Source: DATBLE01 sp036555585 (GTDB lineage: Bacteria > Actinomycetota > Thermoleophilia > Gaiellales > Gaiellaceae). Taken from it: a DNA stretch of 64,000 nt. Position numbers and translations under genes: made by a program. Shown piece by piece: positions 7,832-15,686 of the stretch; positions within the stretch are counted from its first letter, which is position 1; each line of letters begins with the position of its first letter. The stretch spans positions 62,001-126,000 of the forward strand of contig DATBLE010000002.1 of assembly GCA_036555585.1 (NCBI GenBank), written 5' to 3'. The notes beneath the pieces were generated by a model that saw nothing but the letters and a program-made list of their open reading frames with translations, was not told the DNA's origin and did not search any database.

Positions 7832-8930
7832 CGGCGGCGCGCACGGACGCACCCGTCGACACCGCGGGGATCAGCTCCTCGAGGTCGTCGAACGTGAAGG
7901 CCGCGTCCTCGGCGACCGGGTGGCGAAGCGTGCGACCGATCACCGCGTCGAGCTCGTACGGAGGGAGACCGCCGTCGGCCGGCGACTTCAGCGCCAGATC
8001 GTCGCGGGTCAGGGTGTGCCCCGCCGGCAGCGTCCGGGCGGCGACGATCTTCTTGCCCATCTTGGTGATCGGGTCGGCCTCGCTCGGGTACGGGATCTTG
8101 TCGCCCTTGCCGAGCGCGAGCCGCGTCCGCCGGAGGTCGCGGACGAGCTTGCGCAGCCCCACCGGCTCGAGCGAGAAGCGGTGGTCGGTGCCCTTCATGG
8201 CCCGGTTGAGCGTGAAGTGCTTCTCGACGATCCGGCCGCCGAGCACGTAGGCAGCGACGGGCATGGCGATCCCGTTGTCGTGCCCGGAGTAGCCGACGAC
8301 CGTGTCGTCGAACAGCTGCCGGTAGGTCTCGATCACGCGGAGGTCGAGCTCGTCCCACCTCTCGACGGGATAGCCGGCGGTGCACTGCAGCAGCGCGACG
8401 TGGGGGTTGAGCTCGGCGACGCAGTCGTGGGCTCGACGGACGTCCGCGAGCGTGCCGCCGCCGGTGGACAGGATCATCGGCTTGCCGACGCCGGCGACGA
8501 ACCGGAGCAGCGGCGTGTTGGTCAGGTCGCCGGAGGCGATCTTGTACGCGGGCATGTCCAGGTCGGCCAGCATCTCCGCGCTCGTGAAGTCGAACGCCGT
8601 GGCGAAGAAGGTGATCCCGAGCTCGCCCGCGTACGCCTTCAGCTCCTGGTAGTCGGCCCGGCCGAACTCGAGCGCCTCGCGATGCTGGCCGTAGGTCGGC
8701 CCGTAGCTGTTCTCGTTCTCGTACGGCCGGTTGAAGAACTCCCGCGTGTACAGGCCTCGGTTGTCGCGCTTCTGGAGCTTGACCGCGTTCGCGCCGCAGC
8801 GTGCTGCCTCGGCGAAGAGCTCCTTGCACTGCTCGAGCGAGCCCTGGTGGTTGTGGCCGATCTCGGCGATCACCCAGCAGTCGGTGTCGTCGGCGATCCG
8901 GACGCCGTCGATCGTCAGCTCGCGCGGCAC
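7821..8930 (-). CDS. neuB: N-acetylneuraminate synthase family protein (NeuB-type, with SAF domain)
   Basis: About 369 residues. The N-terminal TIM barrel carries AEIGHNHQG near residue 22, a KIASGD segment, an STGGG loop and HFTLNR...GTDH, all typical of NeuB/LegI/PseI synthases. These condense PEP with a hexosamine to give a nine-carbon acid. The C-terminal SAF antifreeze-like domain (about 290-355, with the ARTLPAGHTLTRDDL pattern) is present. GTG at 8930 is preferred to TTG at 8936 because a TAGGCT -10 box ends 6 nt upstream of the GTG. It heads the NeuB-SDR-ALDH-sugar transferase operon. Confidence 0.87.
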   Translation of the reverse strand: MPRELTIDGVRIADDTDCWVIAEIGHNHQGSLEQCKELFAEAARCGANAVKLQKRDNRGLYTREFFNRPYENENSYGPTYGQHREALEFGRADYQELKAYAGELGITFFATAFDFTSAEMLADLDMPAYKIASGDLTNTPLLRFVAGVGKPMILSTGGGTLADVRRAHDCVAELNPHVALLQCTAGYPVERWDELDLRVIETYRQLFDDTVVGYSGHDNGIAMPVAAYVLGGRIVEKHFTLNRAMKGTDHRFSLEPVGLRKLVRDLRRTRLALGKGDKIPYPSEADPITKMGKKIVAARTLPAGHTLTRDDLALKSPADGGLPPYELDAVIGRTLRHPVAEDAAFTFDDLEELIPAVSTGASVRAADER

Positions 8931-8936
8931 CGGCAA

Positions 8937-8942
8937 AGCCTA
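8937..8942 (-). promoter_or_regulatory. -10 box of a leaderless promoter (neuB operon)
   Basis: TAGGCT on the minus strand ends 6 nt before GTG at 8930. This spacing decides the start choice for the NeuB-type gene. Confidence 0.4.
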
Positions 8943-9030
8943 GCGCACGGTCTCCCGGGGCTCGCGGCTGCGGAGAGTCGCGTCGGAGGCGTCACGCGGC
9001 CGCCCTGCGGGAGGCCCGGCGAGTCCGGGC

Positions 9031-9036
9031 TAGGAT
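9031..9036 (+). promoter_or_regulatory. -10 box of a leaderless promoter (glycosyltransferase)
   Basis: TAGGAT ends 8 nt before the GTG start at 9045, with no ribosome-binding site in between. Confidence 0.45.
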
Positions 9037-9044
9037 GGTTGGCC

Positions 9045-10334
9045 GTGCCGAGGCGAATGCCGCCGAGGGTGGTCATGCTCGTCAACAAGACGGTCGCCAC
9101 CGACGCCCGGGTGCGCCGGTCCGCCCGCACGCTTTCCGCGGCCGGTCTCGAGGTGATCGTCCTCGGCATCGCCAAGGACGAGACGGCGCCCCGACGGGCC
9201 TGGCTGGGCTTCGACCTGCGGTTGGTGCCGGTCCAGGATCGGCCGAGCAGCCGCGCTCGCCGCATCCGCCAACAGTCTTCCGAACCGCTCGACCTCGAGC
9301 TCTTCGACCGCACGTGGTGGCCTGTCGTCCGGGAGCTGAAGCCGGACGTCGTGCACGTCCACGACTCGCACGGGCTGCTCGTCGCCCGGCGGGCCGCCGA
9401 GCGCGGGGCACGCTGGATCTGGGACACGCACGAGCATCCGGTCGAGCAGCCGCTCAAGGGTGCCGACAGGCACGAGCCCGACAAGGCCGCACTCGCGGAG
9501 GCCGTGCGGCGCCAGCTTGCGGACTACGTGACACGCGCGGACGCGGTAATCACCGTGAGCGCTCCGATCGCCGACGAGCTGACGCGGATCTTCGACCTCG
9601 GCTCCCCGCCGGCGGTCGTGCACAACACGCCGTCGCTCACCGGCGAAGCGGCCGGGCCGGAGCCGGGCCTGCGCCGGCAGGCGGGTGTCGCCCCGGGCGC
9701 ACCCCTCGTCGTCTACGCCGGCGACGCCGGCCGGAGGCGCAACCTGCAGGTGGTCGTGGCCGCGCTCGAGCATCTACCTGCCGTCCACTTCGTGCTGGTC
9801 GTCACCCCGCGCGGGAAGCCGCTGCGCCAGGCGCTCGAGCTCGCCGAGCGTCTGGGGGTGGCATCCCGCATCCACGTCGTCCCGAAGGTCCCGCCCGAGC
9901 AGCTGGTCTCCTTCATCGGCGAGGCGGACGTGGCCGTCAACCCCCTCGGGCGCTACCCCGACTACGAGGTCACCCTGCCGAACAAGATCTTCGAGTACCT
10001 GCACGCGGGCCTGCCCCAGGTCGTGTCGGACTGCACGGCGATGGCGGCCGTCGTCAACCGCTACGGCCTCGGCGAGGTCGTCCCCCACGACGACCCGCAG
10101 GCGTGGGCAGCGGCGATCGGGCGTGCGCTCGAGACGCCGTCCTTCCGCGACCGGCCCGACGAATGGGAGGCGCTGAAGCGAGAGTGGTCGTGGGAGCGGC
10201 AGGCGGCGGTGCTGCTCGGCGTGTACGAGGATCTGCTCGGTGCCCCCTTGCCGCGCGCCGACTCGGCTGCGGATCAGGCCGACTCGGCTGCGGATCAGAC
10301 GGGGGAGAGCTCGGCAGCCGCGGCGCGCTCGTAG
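9045..10334 (+). CDS. glycosyltransferase, GT4-like
   Basis: About 429 residues of a GT-B fold. The N-terminal acceptor domain begins VVMLVNKT.ATDARVRR and includes the loop DVVHVHDSHG. The C-terminal donor domain has VVYAGD, HVVPKVPPEQL and NKIFEYLHAGLP, as in family-4 retaining glycosyltransferases. It would add a sugar on the cytoplasmic side. GTG at 9045 fits the leaderless promoter, and an in-frame ATG at 9057 is the alternative. The C-terminus carries two identical copies of a 7-residue unit (ADSAADQ) from a 21-bp tandem duplication. Its last 40 nt overlap the convergent sulfotransferase gene. Confidence 0.82.
   Translation: MPRRMPPRVVMLVNKTVATDARVRRSARTLSAAGLEVIVLGIAKDETAPRRAWLGFDLRLVPVQDRPSSRARRIRQQSSEPLDLELFDRTWWPVVRELKPDVVHVHDSHGLLVARRAAERGARWIWDTHEHPVEQPLKGADRHEPDKAALAEAVRRQLADYVTRADAVITVSAPIADELTRIFDLGSPPAVVHNTPSLTGEAAGPEPGLRRQAGVAPGAPLVVYAGDAGRRRNLQVVVAALEHLPAVHFVLVVTPRGKPLRQALELAERLGVASRIHVVPKVPPEQLVSFIGEADVAVNPLGRYPDYEVTLPNKIFEYLHAGLPQVVSDCTAMAAVVNRYGLGEVVPHDDPQAWAAAIGRALETPSFRDRPDEWEALKREWSWERQAAVLLGVYEDLLGAPLPRADSAADQADSAADQTGESSAAAARS
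10257..10298. repeat. perfect 2 x 21-bp tandem repeat in overlapping 3' ends
   Basis: The unit GCCGACTCGGCTGCGGATCAG occurs twice without mismatch at 10257-10277 and 10278-10298. It encodes the repeated C-terminal tail of the plus-strand glycosyltransferase. It also contains the stop codon region of the minus-strand sulfotransferase (TGA at 10295-10297). A perfect copy suggests a recent slippage or duplication. Confidence 0.9.
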
Positions 10335-11344
10335 AGGTCGCCCGCGAGCTCCTCGATGCTCGCGATCGTCTCCGGATCGAGCGAGTCGCGGAACGCCTGC
10401 GGACGCTCGCGCAGGATTCCGTAGCGCCCGGGACCGACGCTGGAGTTCGCGCGGATCGGGAAGCCGTTGAAGGTCGGCTGCAGCAGGCTGTGGTGCATCG
10501 TCAGCCCCAAACGCCCCGAGATGGTCGTCATCGTCGCCTCGGTGTCGAGCACGAGGTTCTCGTACGTGAGGATGAGCACGCGGTCGCCGAACCGCTCTCG
10601 CGCATCCAGGGCGGCTGTCGCCGATTTCCGCCAGATCCGGATCGCCCGGTCGACCTCCCGGTACCGCCCCTTCAGCTTCCGCGCGGAGTTGAACCAGCCG
10701 AGCGGGTCCCGGACGACCGAGATCAGGGTTCCGTCGGGGTACGCGGAGAAATAGCGGCCAACGCTCTCCGGCTTCATGGCGAAGAGCGGCACGAACCCCG
10801 TGACCGCCTTCTTCGGTTGCGGATACAGGTTGTGGTTGTCGAGCCAGGCGTTGAAGTAGGAGGTGAAGTAGCAGTCGAGCACGTCCCGATCCGAGGTCGG
10901 CGAGGACGCTGCGACGCACCGATCGAACAGCTCTCTCTGGAGACGAACGGGAAAGAGGAACGGGAAGACGTCCGGATCGGAACGGACGTTGTGGAAGCCG
11001 TTGCGGAGGTCGTTGAGCGACCGTGGCTCGAAGAGGGTCTCGAACCACCTCTCGGGCGGCGTCGACGCGATCGGGGGCCAGCGCCGCTTGCCGATCCAGA
11101 GCTCGCGTGGATTTGCGTGGCATTCCGGGTGGCCGTCGAAGAGTCGGTTCAGCAGCGTGCCGCCGGAGCGGTGCACCTGCGAGATCAGGACGAGCGGCTC
11201 CCGTACCTCCACGACGTGCTCCGTCCGGGCCGACAGGAGGCTGCGATACACGTCCACTTCGTCCGGCTGTTCGCGATCGAGCACAGCCGACGCTTGCGTT
11301 CGATCGCCGACCGCGGTCGGCGAATTCGCCCCCCCAGCACCCAT
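10295..11344 (-). CDS. PAPS-dependent sulfotransferase (paralogue of the one at 4017)
   Basis: A 349-residue sulfotransferase. The 5'-phosphosulfate loop HRSGGT lies about 50-55 residues in, and the 3'-phosphate motif VRDPLGWFNSAR lies mid-chain. Long blocks match the protein at 4017-5009, including DPDVFPFLF, YFNAW.DN and PTFNG.PIRANSS, so the two arose by duplication. ATG at 11344 is preferred to GTG at 11353 because a TACACT -10 box ends only 3 nt before that GTG. The paralogue has PRSGGT where this one has HRSGGT. It probably sulfates another position or sugar of the glycan (inference). Confidence 0.8.
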   Translation of the reverse strand: MGAGGANSPTAVGDRTQASAVLDREQPDEVDVYRSLLSARTEHVVEVREPLVLISQVHRSGGTLLNRLFDGHPECHANPRELWIGKRRWPPIASTPPERWFETLFEPRSLNDLRNGFHNVRSDPDVFPFLFPVRLQRELFDRCVAASSPTSDRDVLDCYFTSYFNAWLDNHNLYPQPKKAVTGFVPLFAMKPESVGRYFSAYPDGTLISVVRDPLGWFNSARKLKGRYREVDRAIRIWRKSATAALDARERFGDRVLILTYENLVLDTEATMTTISGRLGLTMHHSLLQPTFNGFPIRANSSVGPGRYGILRERPQAFRDSLDPETIASIEELAGDLYERAAAAELSPV

Positions 11345-11371
11345 GACCCGCACCGAAGTGTATCGGGCTCC

Positions 11372-12382
11372 TCAGGAGGAAAGCGCGTCGGCGTACGCCT
11401 GGAGCGTCAGCGCAGTGCAGCGCTCCCACGAGAGCAGGTCGCGAGCACGGCGACGGCCGGAAGCTCCGAGACGCTCGCGCAGCCCGCGGTCGCCGAGCAG
11501 CCGCTCGAGGGCGCGCCGGAGCGCAGCGACGTCGCCGGGCGGCACGAGCAGGCCGGTCTCGCCGTCGACGACGAGGTCGCGCAGGCCGCCGACCGCCGAC
11601 GCGACCACCGGCCGGCCGTACGCCATCGCCTCGGCGCACGCGACGCCGTAGCCCTCGCGGTGCGAGGGGCACGCCACGACGGCGGCCCGCTCGTACAGGC
11701 CGAGCAGCCGGTCGTGCGGGACGAAGCCGAGCGCCTGGGGAACCCGGTCGCGCAGCGGACCGTCGCCGGCCACGACCAGCGCCATCCCGTCGGACGCCTG
11801 TACCAGGTCGAGCACGCCTTTCTCCGGCGAGAGCCGCCCGGCGTAGAGGACGTGCGGCGGCTCGTCCGGCTCGCCCACGGACTCGGGCACGTCGACACCG
11901 CTTGGGATCACGCGCACTGCCCGGGCGCCGAGCTCGCGCGCGGCCCCCGCGAGCTCCTCCGACGCGCAGATCGCGAGCCGGGCCCGCCGGAGGACGAGGC
12001 GGGCGAGCCAGGGTGCCTTCCTGGCGAGCTCCACATCGGTGCCCCACAGCTGGACCACGAACGGACGGCCGGTCGAGGCGGCCACGAGCCCGCTCGGCAG
12101 CCAGTGGGCATGGACGAGGTCGGCGTCGCGTGACGCCCGCCGCGCGGCCCGGGAGAACGAGAGCAGCATCGCCGGCAGGAACAGGACGAGCCACGGTCGC
12201 CGCCGGAGGTTGCCGACGACGCCGTGGCCGTAGGCGATCCCGAAATGCGGGAAGGAGAGCGGCGAGACCACCTCGACGTCGGTCCCCGCCGCGCGGACGC
12301 GCTCCACCGCGTCGCCGATGAACCGGCCTGCCATGTCGTGAGCCGTCCGCGGATACGACGTGGTCAGCACGACGACCTTCAC
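11372..12382 (-). CDS. glycosyltransferase, GT4 family
   Basis: A 336-residue GT-B retaining glycosyltransferase. The start VKVVVLTTSYPR and DLVHAHW mark the acceptor domain. YAGRLSPEKG and the EX7E motif in HREGYGVACAEAMAYG (near the C-terminal third) mark the donor-sugar site. It lacks a membrane span and acts in the cytoplasm. GTG at 12382 is chosen because the family N-terminus begins here and a TACCCT -10 box lies 8 nt upstream. It is divergent from the GSCFA gene. Confidence 0.88.
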   Translation of the reverse strand: MKVVVLTTSYPRTAHDMAGRFIGDAVERVRAAGTDVEVVSPLSFPHFGIAYGHGVVGNLRRRPWLVLFLPAMLLSFSRAARRASRDADLVHAHWLPSGLVAASTGRPFVVQLWGTDVELARKAPWLARLVLRRARLAICASEELAGAARELGARAVRVIPSGVDVPESVGEPDEPPHVLYAGRLSPEKGVLDLVQASDGMALVVAGDGPLRDRVPQALGFVPHDRLLGLYERAAVVACPSHREGYGVACAEAMAYGRPVVASAVGGLRDLVVDGETGLLVPPGDVAALRRALERLLGDRGLRERLGASGRRRARDLLSWERCTALTLQAYADALSS

Positions 12383-12390
12383 CGGCCGCA

Positions 12391-12396
12391 AGGGTA
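12391..12396 (-). promoter_or_regulatory. -10 box overlapping a divergent promoter
   Basis: On the minus strand TACCCT ends 8 nt before GTG at 12382. On the plus strand TAGTCT (12395-12400) is a candidate -10 for the GSCFA gene. The two promoters share bases, so transcription of the two genes may be mutually exclusive. Confidence 0.35.
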
Positions 12397-12427
12397 GTCT
12401 CCTTCGTGGCGTCGGAGGAAGGAGCTC

Positions 12428-13483
12428 GTGAGTCCCAGGGTCGGATCGGTGAACATCGGAAGCCTGCAAGGACGCGATGCGCTACGGGTGAAGGAGCTCT
12501 GGTCGCGTTCCTGGCACAAGGCGGACGCGAACTTCTTCGTCCCCGACCGGCGCCTCTTCGATCGCGACTTCGAGCGCGTGATCCGGGAGTACATCCTGCC
12601 GGGCCACTGCCCGGCGGAGCCGCTGCTCGGCGCGAAGGATCTGGTGATCACCCTCGGTTCGTGCTTCGCCCGTGAGCTGCGCACCTTCCTCACGGATGCG
12701 GGCCTCGCGGCCACGCGGCTGCGAATCCCGGAAGGGCTGAACAACACGTTTGCCATGCTCGACTTCGTCTCGTGGTGCGTCACCGGCTCGGAGACGGGTC
12801 AGGGCTTCCGCTACGACCGGCTGCGGTCGGGCGAGATCCGCGAGTGGGCTCCGGAGGACGAGCGGGCGAGGTTCGCGGCGGCGTTCGCCGACGCGGGCGC
12901 CTTCGTGTTCACGGCAGGGCTCGCAGAGGTCTGGCAGGACCGCGAGACGGGCGGCGTGTTCTGGCGCGGCGTTCCGAAGGAGATGTTCGACGAGGATCGC
13001 CACGTCTTCCGGTTGACGACCGTCGAGGAGAACGCCGAGAACCTCGCCCGGACGATCGACCTGGTCAGACGCCTCAACGCAGACGCCCCGATCGTCATCA
13101 CGCTCTCGCCGGTCCCGCTGGAAGCGACCTTCCGGAACATCTCCTGTCTGACCGCCGACTCCGTGTCGAAATCGGTCCTCCGGGTCGCGGTCGACCAGGT
13201 CATGAGCGAGCGACGGCGAGACGTCTTCTACTGGCCGTCCTTCGAGATCGTGCGCTGGGCAGGCGCGCACCTGAGCTGGCCGGCGTACGGCTTCGACGAC
13301 GACAAGCCGCGTCACGTCGACCGCTACCTCGTCGGCCGGATCATCGACGCGTTCGTCGAGGCGTTCTACGTCCCCGAGGACGTCGCCCGGATGCGTTCGC
13401 GGCAGACGACGGTAAAGGCGCCCGACACGCTCGCCGGCCGACTGGAGGCCGTCCGCACGCGGCGCCGGAAGCGGGCCCGCTGA
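12428..13483 (+). CDS. GSCFA domain-containing protein
   Basis: A 351-residue protein with the eponymous GSCFA motif at about residues 77-81 (ITLGSCFARE). It continues with AGLAEVW and SPVPLEATF, the conserved blocks of this SGNH/GDSL-like family. Such proteins occur in polysaccharide loci and may act as O-acyl esterases or transferases, but this is not established. A strong ribosome-binding site (GGAGGAAGGAG) precedes the GTG start. No signal peptide is seen, so a cytoplasmic place is likely. The C-terminus is strongly basic (RTRRRKRAR). Confidence 0.83.
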   Translation: MSPRVGSVNIGSLQGRDALRVKELWSRSWHKADANFFVPDRRLFDRDFERVIREYILPGHCPAEPLLGAKDLVITLGSCFARELRTFLTDAGLAATRLRIPEGLNNTFAMLDFVSWCVTGSETGQGFRYDRLRSGEIREWAPEDERARFAAAFADAGAFVFTAGLAEVWQDRETGGVFWRGVPKEMFDEDRHVFRLTTVEENAENLARTIDLVRRLNADAPIVITLSPVPLEATFRNISCLTADSVSKSVLRVAVDQVMSERRRDVFYWPSFEIVRWAGAHLSWPAYGFDDDKPRHVDRYLVGRIIDAFVEAFYVPEDVARMRSRQTTVKAPDTLAGRLEAVRTRRRKRAR

Positions 13484-13490
13484 CCGGCGC

Positions 13491-14870
13491 TCAGCCGGAT
13501 TCGAGGGCAGGCGTCCGCTGTGGCGCGCGAAGGGGCGGAGCCTGCACCGCTTCGAGCTGCGCGGGAAGGCGCCTCGCGAACACGATCGGGGCGGCCAGGA
13601 TCAGTACGCCGAGCACGTAGAAGTAGTAGAAGGTCATCGTGAGGTAGAAGGCGTTCGCGACCAGCGTCCCGGCGAGCGCGGCGGTCAGGCCCCACGCGAG
13701 CGGCCGCACCCGGGCCGACGCCGGATCGCCCGCCGCCGACAGCGCCCGGCCGATCGCGCGCAAGGCGTTGAGGCGGCGGAAGAGGTACCAGAGGTAGGCG
13801 GCGAACACGGTCGTCCCCACCAGGCCCGTCTCGACGAGCAGCGCGACGTAGAACGAGTGCGGCCCCCAGTTGGTCTTGCCGGTCACGGCCTCGTAGTAGA
13901 CCGAGAACGTGTTGAACCCGAGCCCGAACAGCGGGTGCCCGGAGAGGACGTTCGGGATGAAGTCGTAGACGCCGAAGTGGGCCGAGGTCGAGCCCCCGCC
14001 GGTCTCGAACCGCGACTTGATCACCGTCTCGAAGAAGTGGAAGCGGGAGAGGACGACGATCGCAACGAGTCCCAGCGAGGCGGCGAGCGGCACGAGCAGC
14101 TCGCGGGAGATCAGCTTGTGCCGGTACGGGATCGCCAGGATCAGCACGCCGACGGCCAGCCCGAGCAGGCCGCTGCGGGAGAGCGTCGCCAGCTCGACCA
14201 CGAGCAGGAACCCGAGCACGACGGCGAGCTGCCCGCGGAGCTTGTGGCCGCGCCCGAGCCTGAGGTAGACCGGGACGAGGACGAGCAGTGGGATGATCAG
14301 CATGATCCCGAGGTGGTTCGGGTCGCCCGTCAGCGCGTTGGGGCGGTAGACGCTCTGGCCGCCGACCGCTCCGTAGATGTTGATCGAGCTCGCGCCGCCG
14401 GTGAGCGGAGAGAGCACCGCGCTGTCCAGGTTCCGGCCGCCCTGCGCGGCGACCAGCTGGAGCACCCCGTAGACGGCGTTGAAGACGACCCCGGCGGTGA
14501 AGGTCCCGATCGTCCGCCAGTAGAAGCGCTCGCTGCGCCGGGCCAGGTAGGAGATGCCCGCGACCAGGAACAGGATGTGGATCGCCCACTTGAAGATCCC
14601 CTTGCCGAACTGCCCCGAGGCGTCCGCCGTGTCGATCGAGAAGTAGCCGATCAGGTAGGCGAGCAGGAACGCGAGGCCGAAGCAGACGACGACGGCGGAC
14701 GTCCGCGGCAGCCGGCGGTCGCGGGCGGCCAGGCGTTCGAGCGCCCACATGACCAGGAACAGGATCGCGAGCACGTCCGCGACGGAGACGGTGCCGGCGA
14801 CGTTCCAGTGCACCTTCTCGAAGGTGACGCAGAAGATCGTCGCGAGGAAGAGGAAGCGCGTGATCCGCAA
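13491..14870 (-). CDS. O-antigen ligase / polymerase-like membrane protein
   Basis: About 459 residues with 10-12 hydrophobic helices. It has a large external loop that includes RPNALTGDPNHLG and SGHPLFGLGFNTF, followed by HSFYVALLVETG. This is the Wzy_C/O-antigen-ligase pattern, in which the loop joins lipid-linked glycan to its acceptor or polymerises repeat units outside the membrane. The start is uncertain: TTG at 14870 is used, but an in-frame CTG at 14877-14879 overlaps the upstream stop as CTGA. A second protein of this family is encoded at 42123-43628, so one may be ligase and the other polymerase. Confidence 0.8.
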   Translation of the reverse strand: MRITRFLFLATIFCVTFEKVHWNVAGTVSVADVLAILFLVMWALERLAARDRRLPRTSAVVVCFGLAFLLAYLIGYFSIDTADASGQFGKGIFKWAIHILFLVAGISYLARRSERFYWRTIGTFTAGVVFNAVYGVLQLVAAQGGRNLDSAVLSPLTGGASSINIYGAVGGQSVYRPNALTGDPNHLGIMLIIPLLVLVPVYLRLGRGHKLRGQLAVVLGFLLVVELATLSRSGLLGLAVGVLILAIPYRHKLISRELLVPLAASLGLVAIVVLSRFHFFETVIKSRFETGGGSTSAHFGVYDFIPNVLSGHPLFGLGFNTFSVYYEAVTGKTNWGPHSFYVALLVETGLVGTTVFAAYLWYLFRRLNALRAIGRALSAAGDPASARVRPLAWGLTAALAGTLVANAFYLTMTFYYFYVLGVLILAAPIVFARRLPAQLEAVQAPPLRAPQRTPALESG

Positions 14871-14875
14871 CGATC

Positions 14876-15685
14876 TCAGTCCGCTGGAGCGTGCCAGACG
14901 ATCAGCGTGCAGGCGTTCTTGACCTTGTGGCCGAAGACGTTCGGCGCGACGCTGTCGATCGTCAGCTCGCCTTCGCGCTCGAGCTCCTGCAGCAGCGGCC
15001 AGAGGTTCCGGTTGAAGCCCTGCCGCGTCGCGTACCCGTGCTGCGACGTGCCCGGTTCTTCCAGGATCTGCCAGCCGACCGGTTCGAAGTGGACGCCGGT
15101 GACCCTGTCTCCGAGCGCGAACAGCCCCGTGACGACCTCGCGCGAGAGCGTCGTCATCTGCTCGATGCTCTGCACCGTGTAGACCAGGACGTGCGGGTTT
15201 CCGGTCGGCAGCGCCTCGTAGTCGGGGCGCCGGTAGTCGTACGCCGCCGTGCGCAGGTCGAGATCCGGATCGAGCTCGGCCAGGACTGTCGTGCACGCCC
15301 GCCCGGATTCGGTCGGCTCGAGCGCGTAGTACGGCACCCTCGGGCCGCCCCAGAGGTAGAGGTCGAGCAGGTTCAGCCCGGGACCGCTGCCCAGCTCGAC
15401 GACCATGCTCGTCTCCGGCACGCAGGCCTCCAGCAGAGCACGCTGGATCAGATCGCGCCGACCTCCGAACAGGGCTGCGCGCGGGAGCGTGACGGGCGTG
15501 CCGAGCGCGATCCCTCCGAGCGGCTCGAGGCTCAGATTGCGCTGCTCGGCCTCGACGAGGCGCACGGCCCGGGAGAGATCGGGCTCGTCGGCGGCGACAC
15601 GGGCGGCGACATCGCGCAGCGCACCCCAGACGCCCTCGTACTTCTCGGTCGGCGTTCTGCCGGCGGAACCCACGTGGCCTCGCAA
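14876..15685 (-). CDS. class I SAM-dependent methyltransferase-like protein
   Basis: A 269-residue protein with a motif I-like VVELGSGPGLNLLDLY, followed by an acidic strand end ('YYALEPTESG') and a later HVLVYTVQSIEQM segment. This matches the SAM-binding Rossmann pattern. The target could be a sugar or a lipid-linked intermediate. It lies in a minus-strand run with the glycosyltransferase upstream (2-nt gap) and the ligase-like gene downstream (CTGA junction). TTG at 15685 gives the longest form. GTG at 15673, with GAGG 4 nt upstream, is an equally good start. Confidence 0.65.
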   Translation of the reverse strand: MRGHVGSAGRTPTEKYEGVWGALRDVAARVAADEPDLSRAVRLVEAEQRNLSLEPLGGIALGTPVTLPRAALFGGRRDLIQRALLEACVPETSMVVELGSGPGLNLLDLYLWGGPRVPYYALEPTESGRACTTVLAELDPDLDLRTAAYDYRRPDYEALPTGNPHVLVYTVQSIEQMTTLSREVVTGLFALGDRVTGVHFEPVGWQILEEPGTSQHGYATRQGFNRNLWPLLQELEREGELTIDSVAPNVFGHKVKNACTLIVWHAPAD

Positions 15686-15686
15686 T

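Noticed and set aside
7545..10334. A 929-codon plus-strand frame ending in the GT4-like protein
   Set aside because: The first 500 codons lie opposite the SDR and NeuB genes and have no family motifs. The leaderless promoter at 9031 and the GT N-terminus place the start at 9045.
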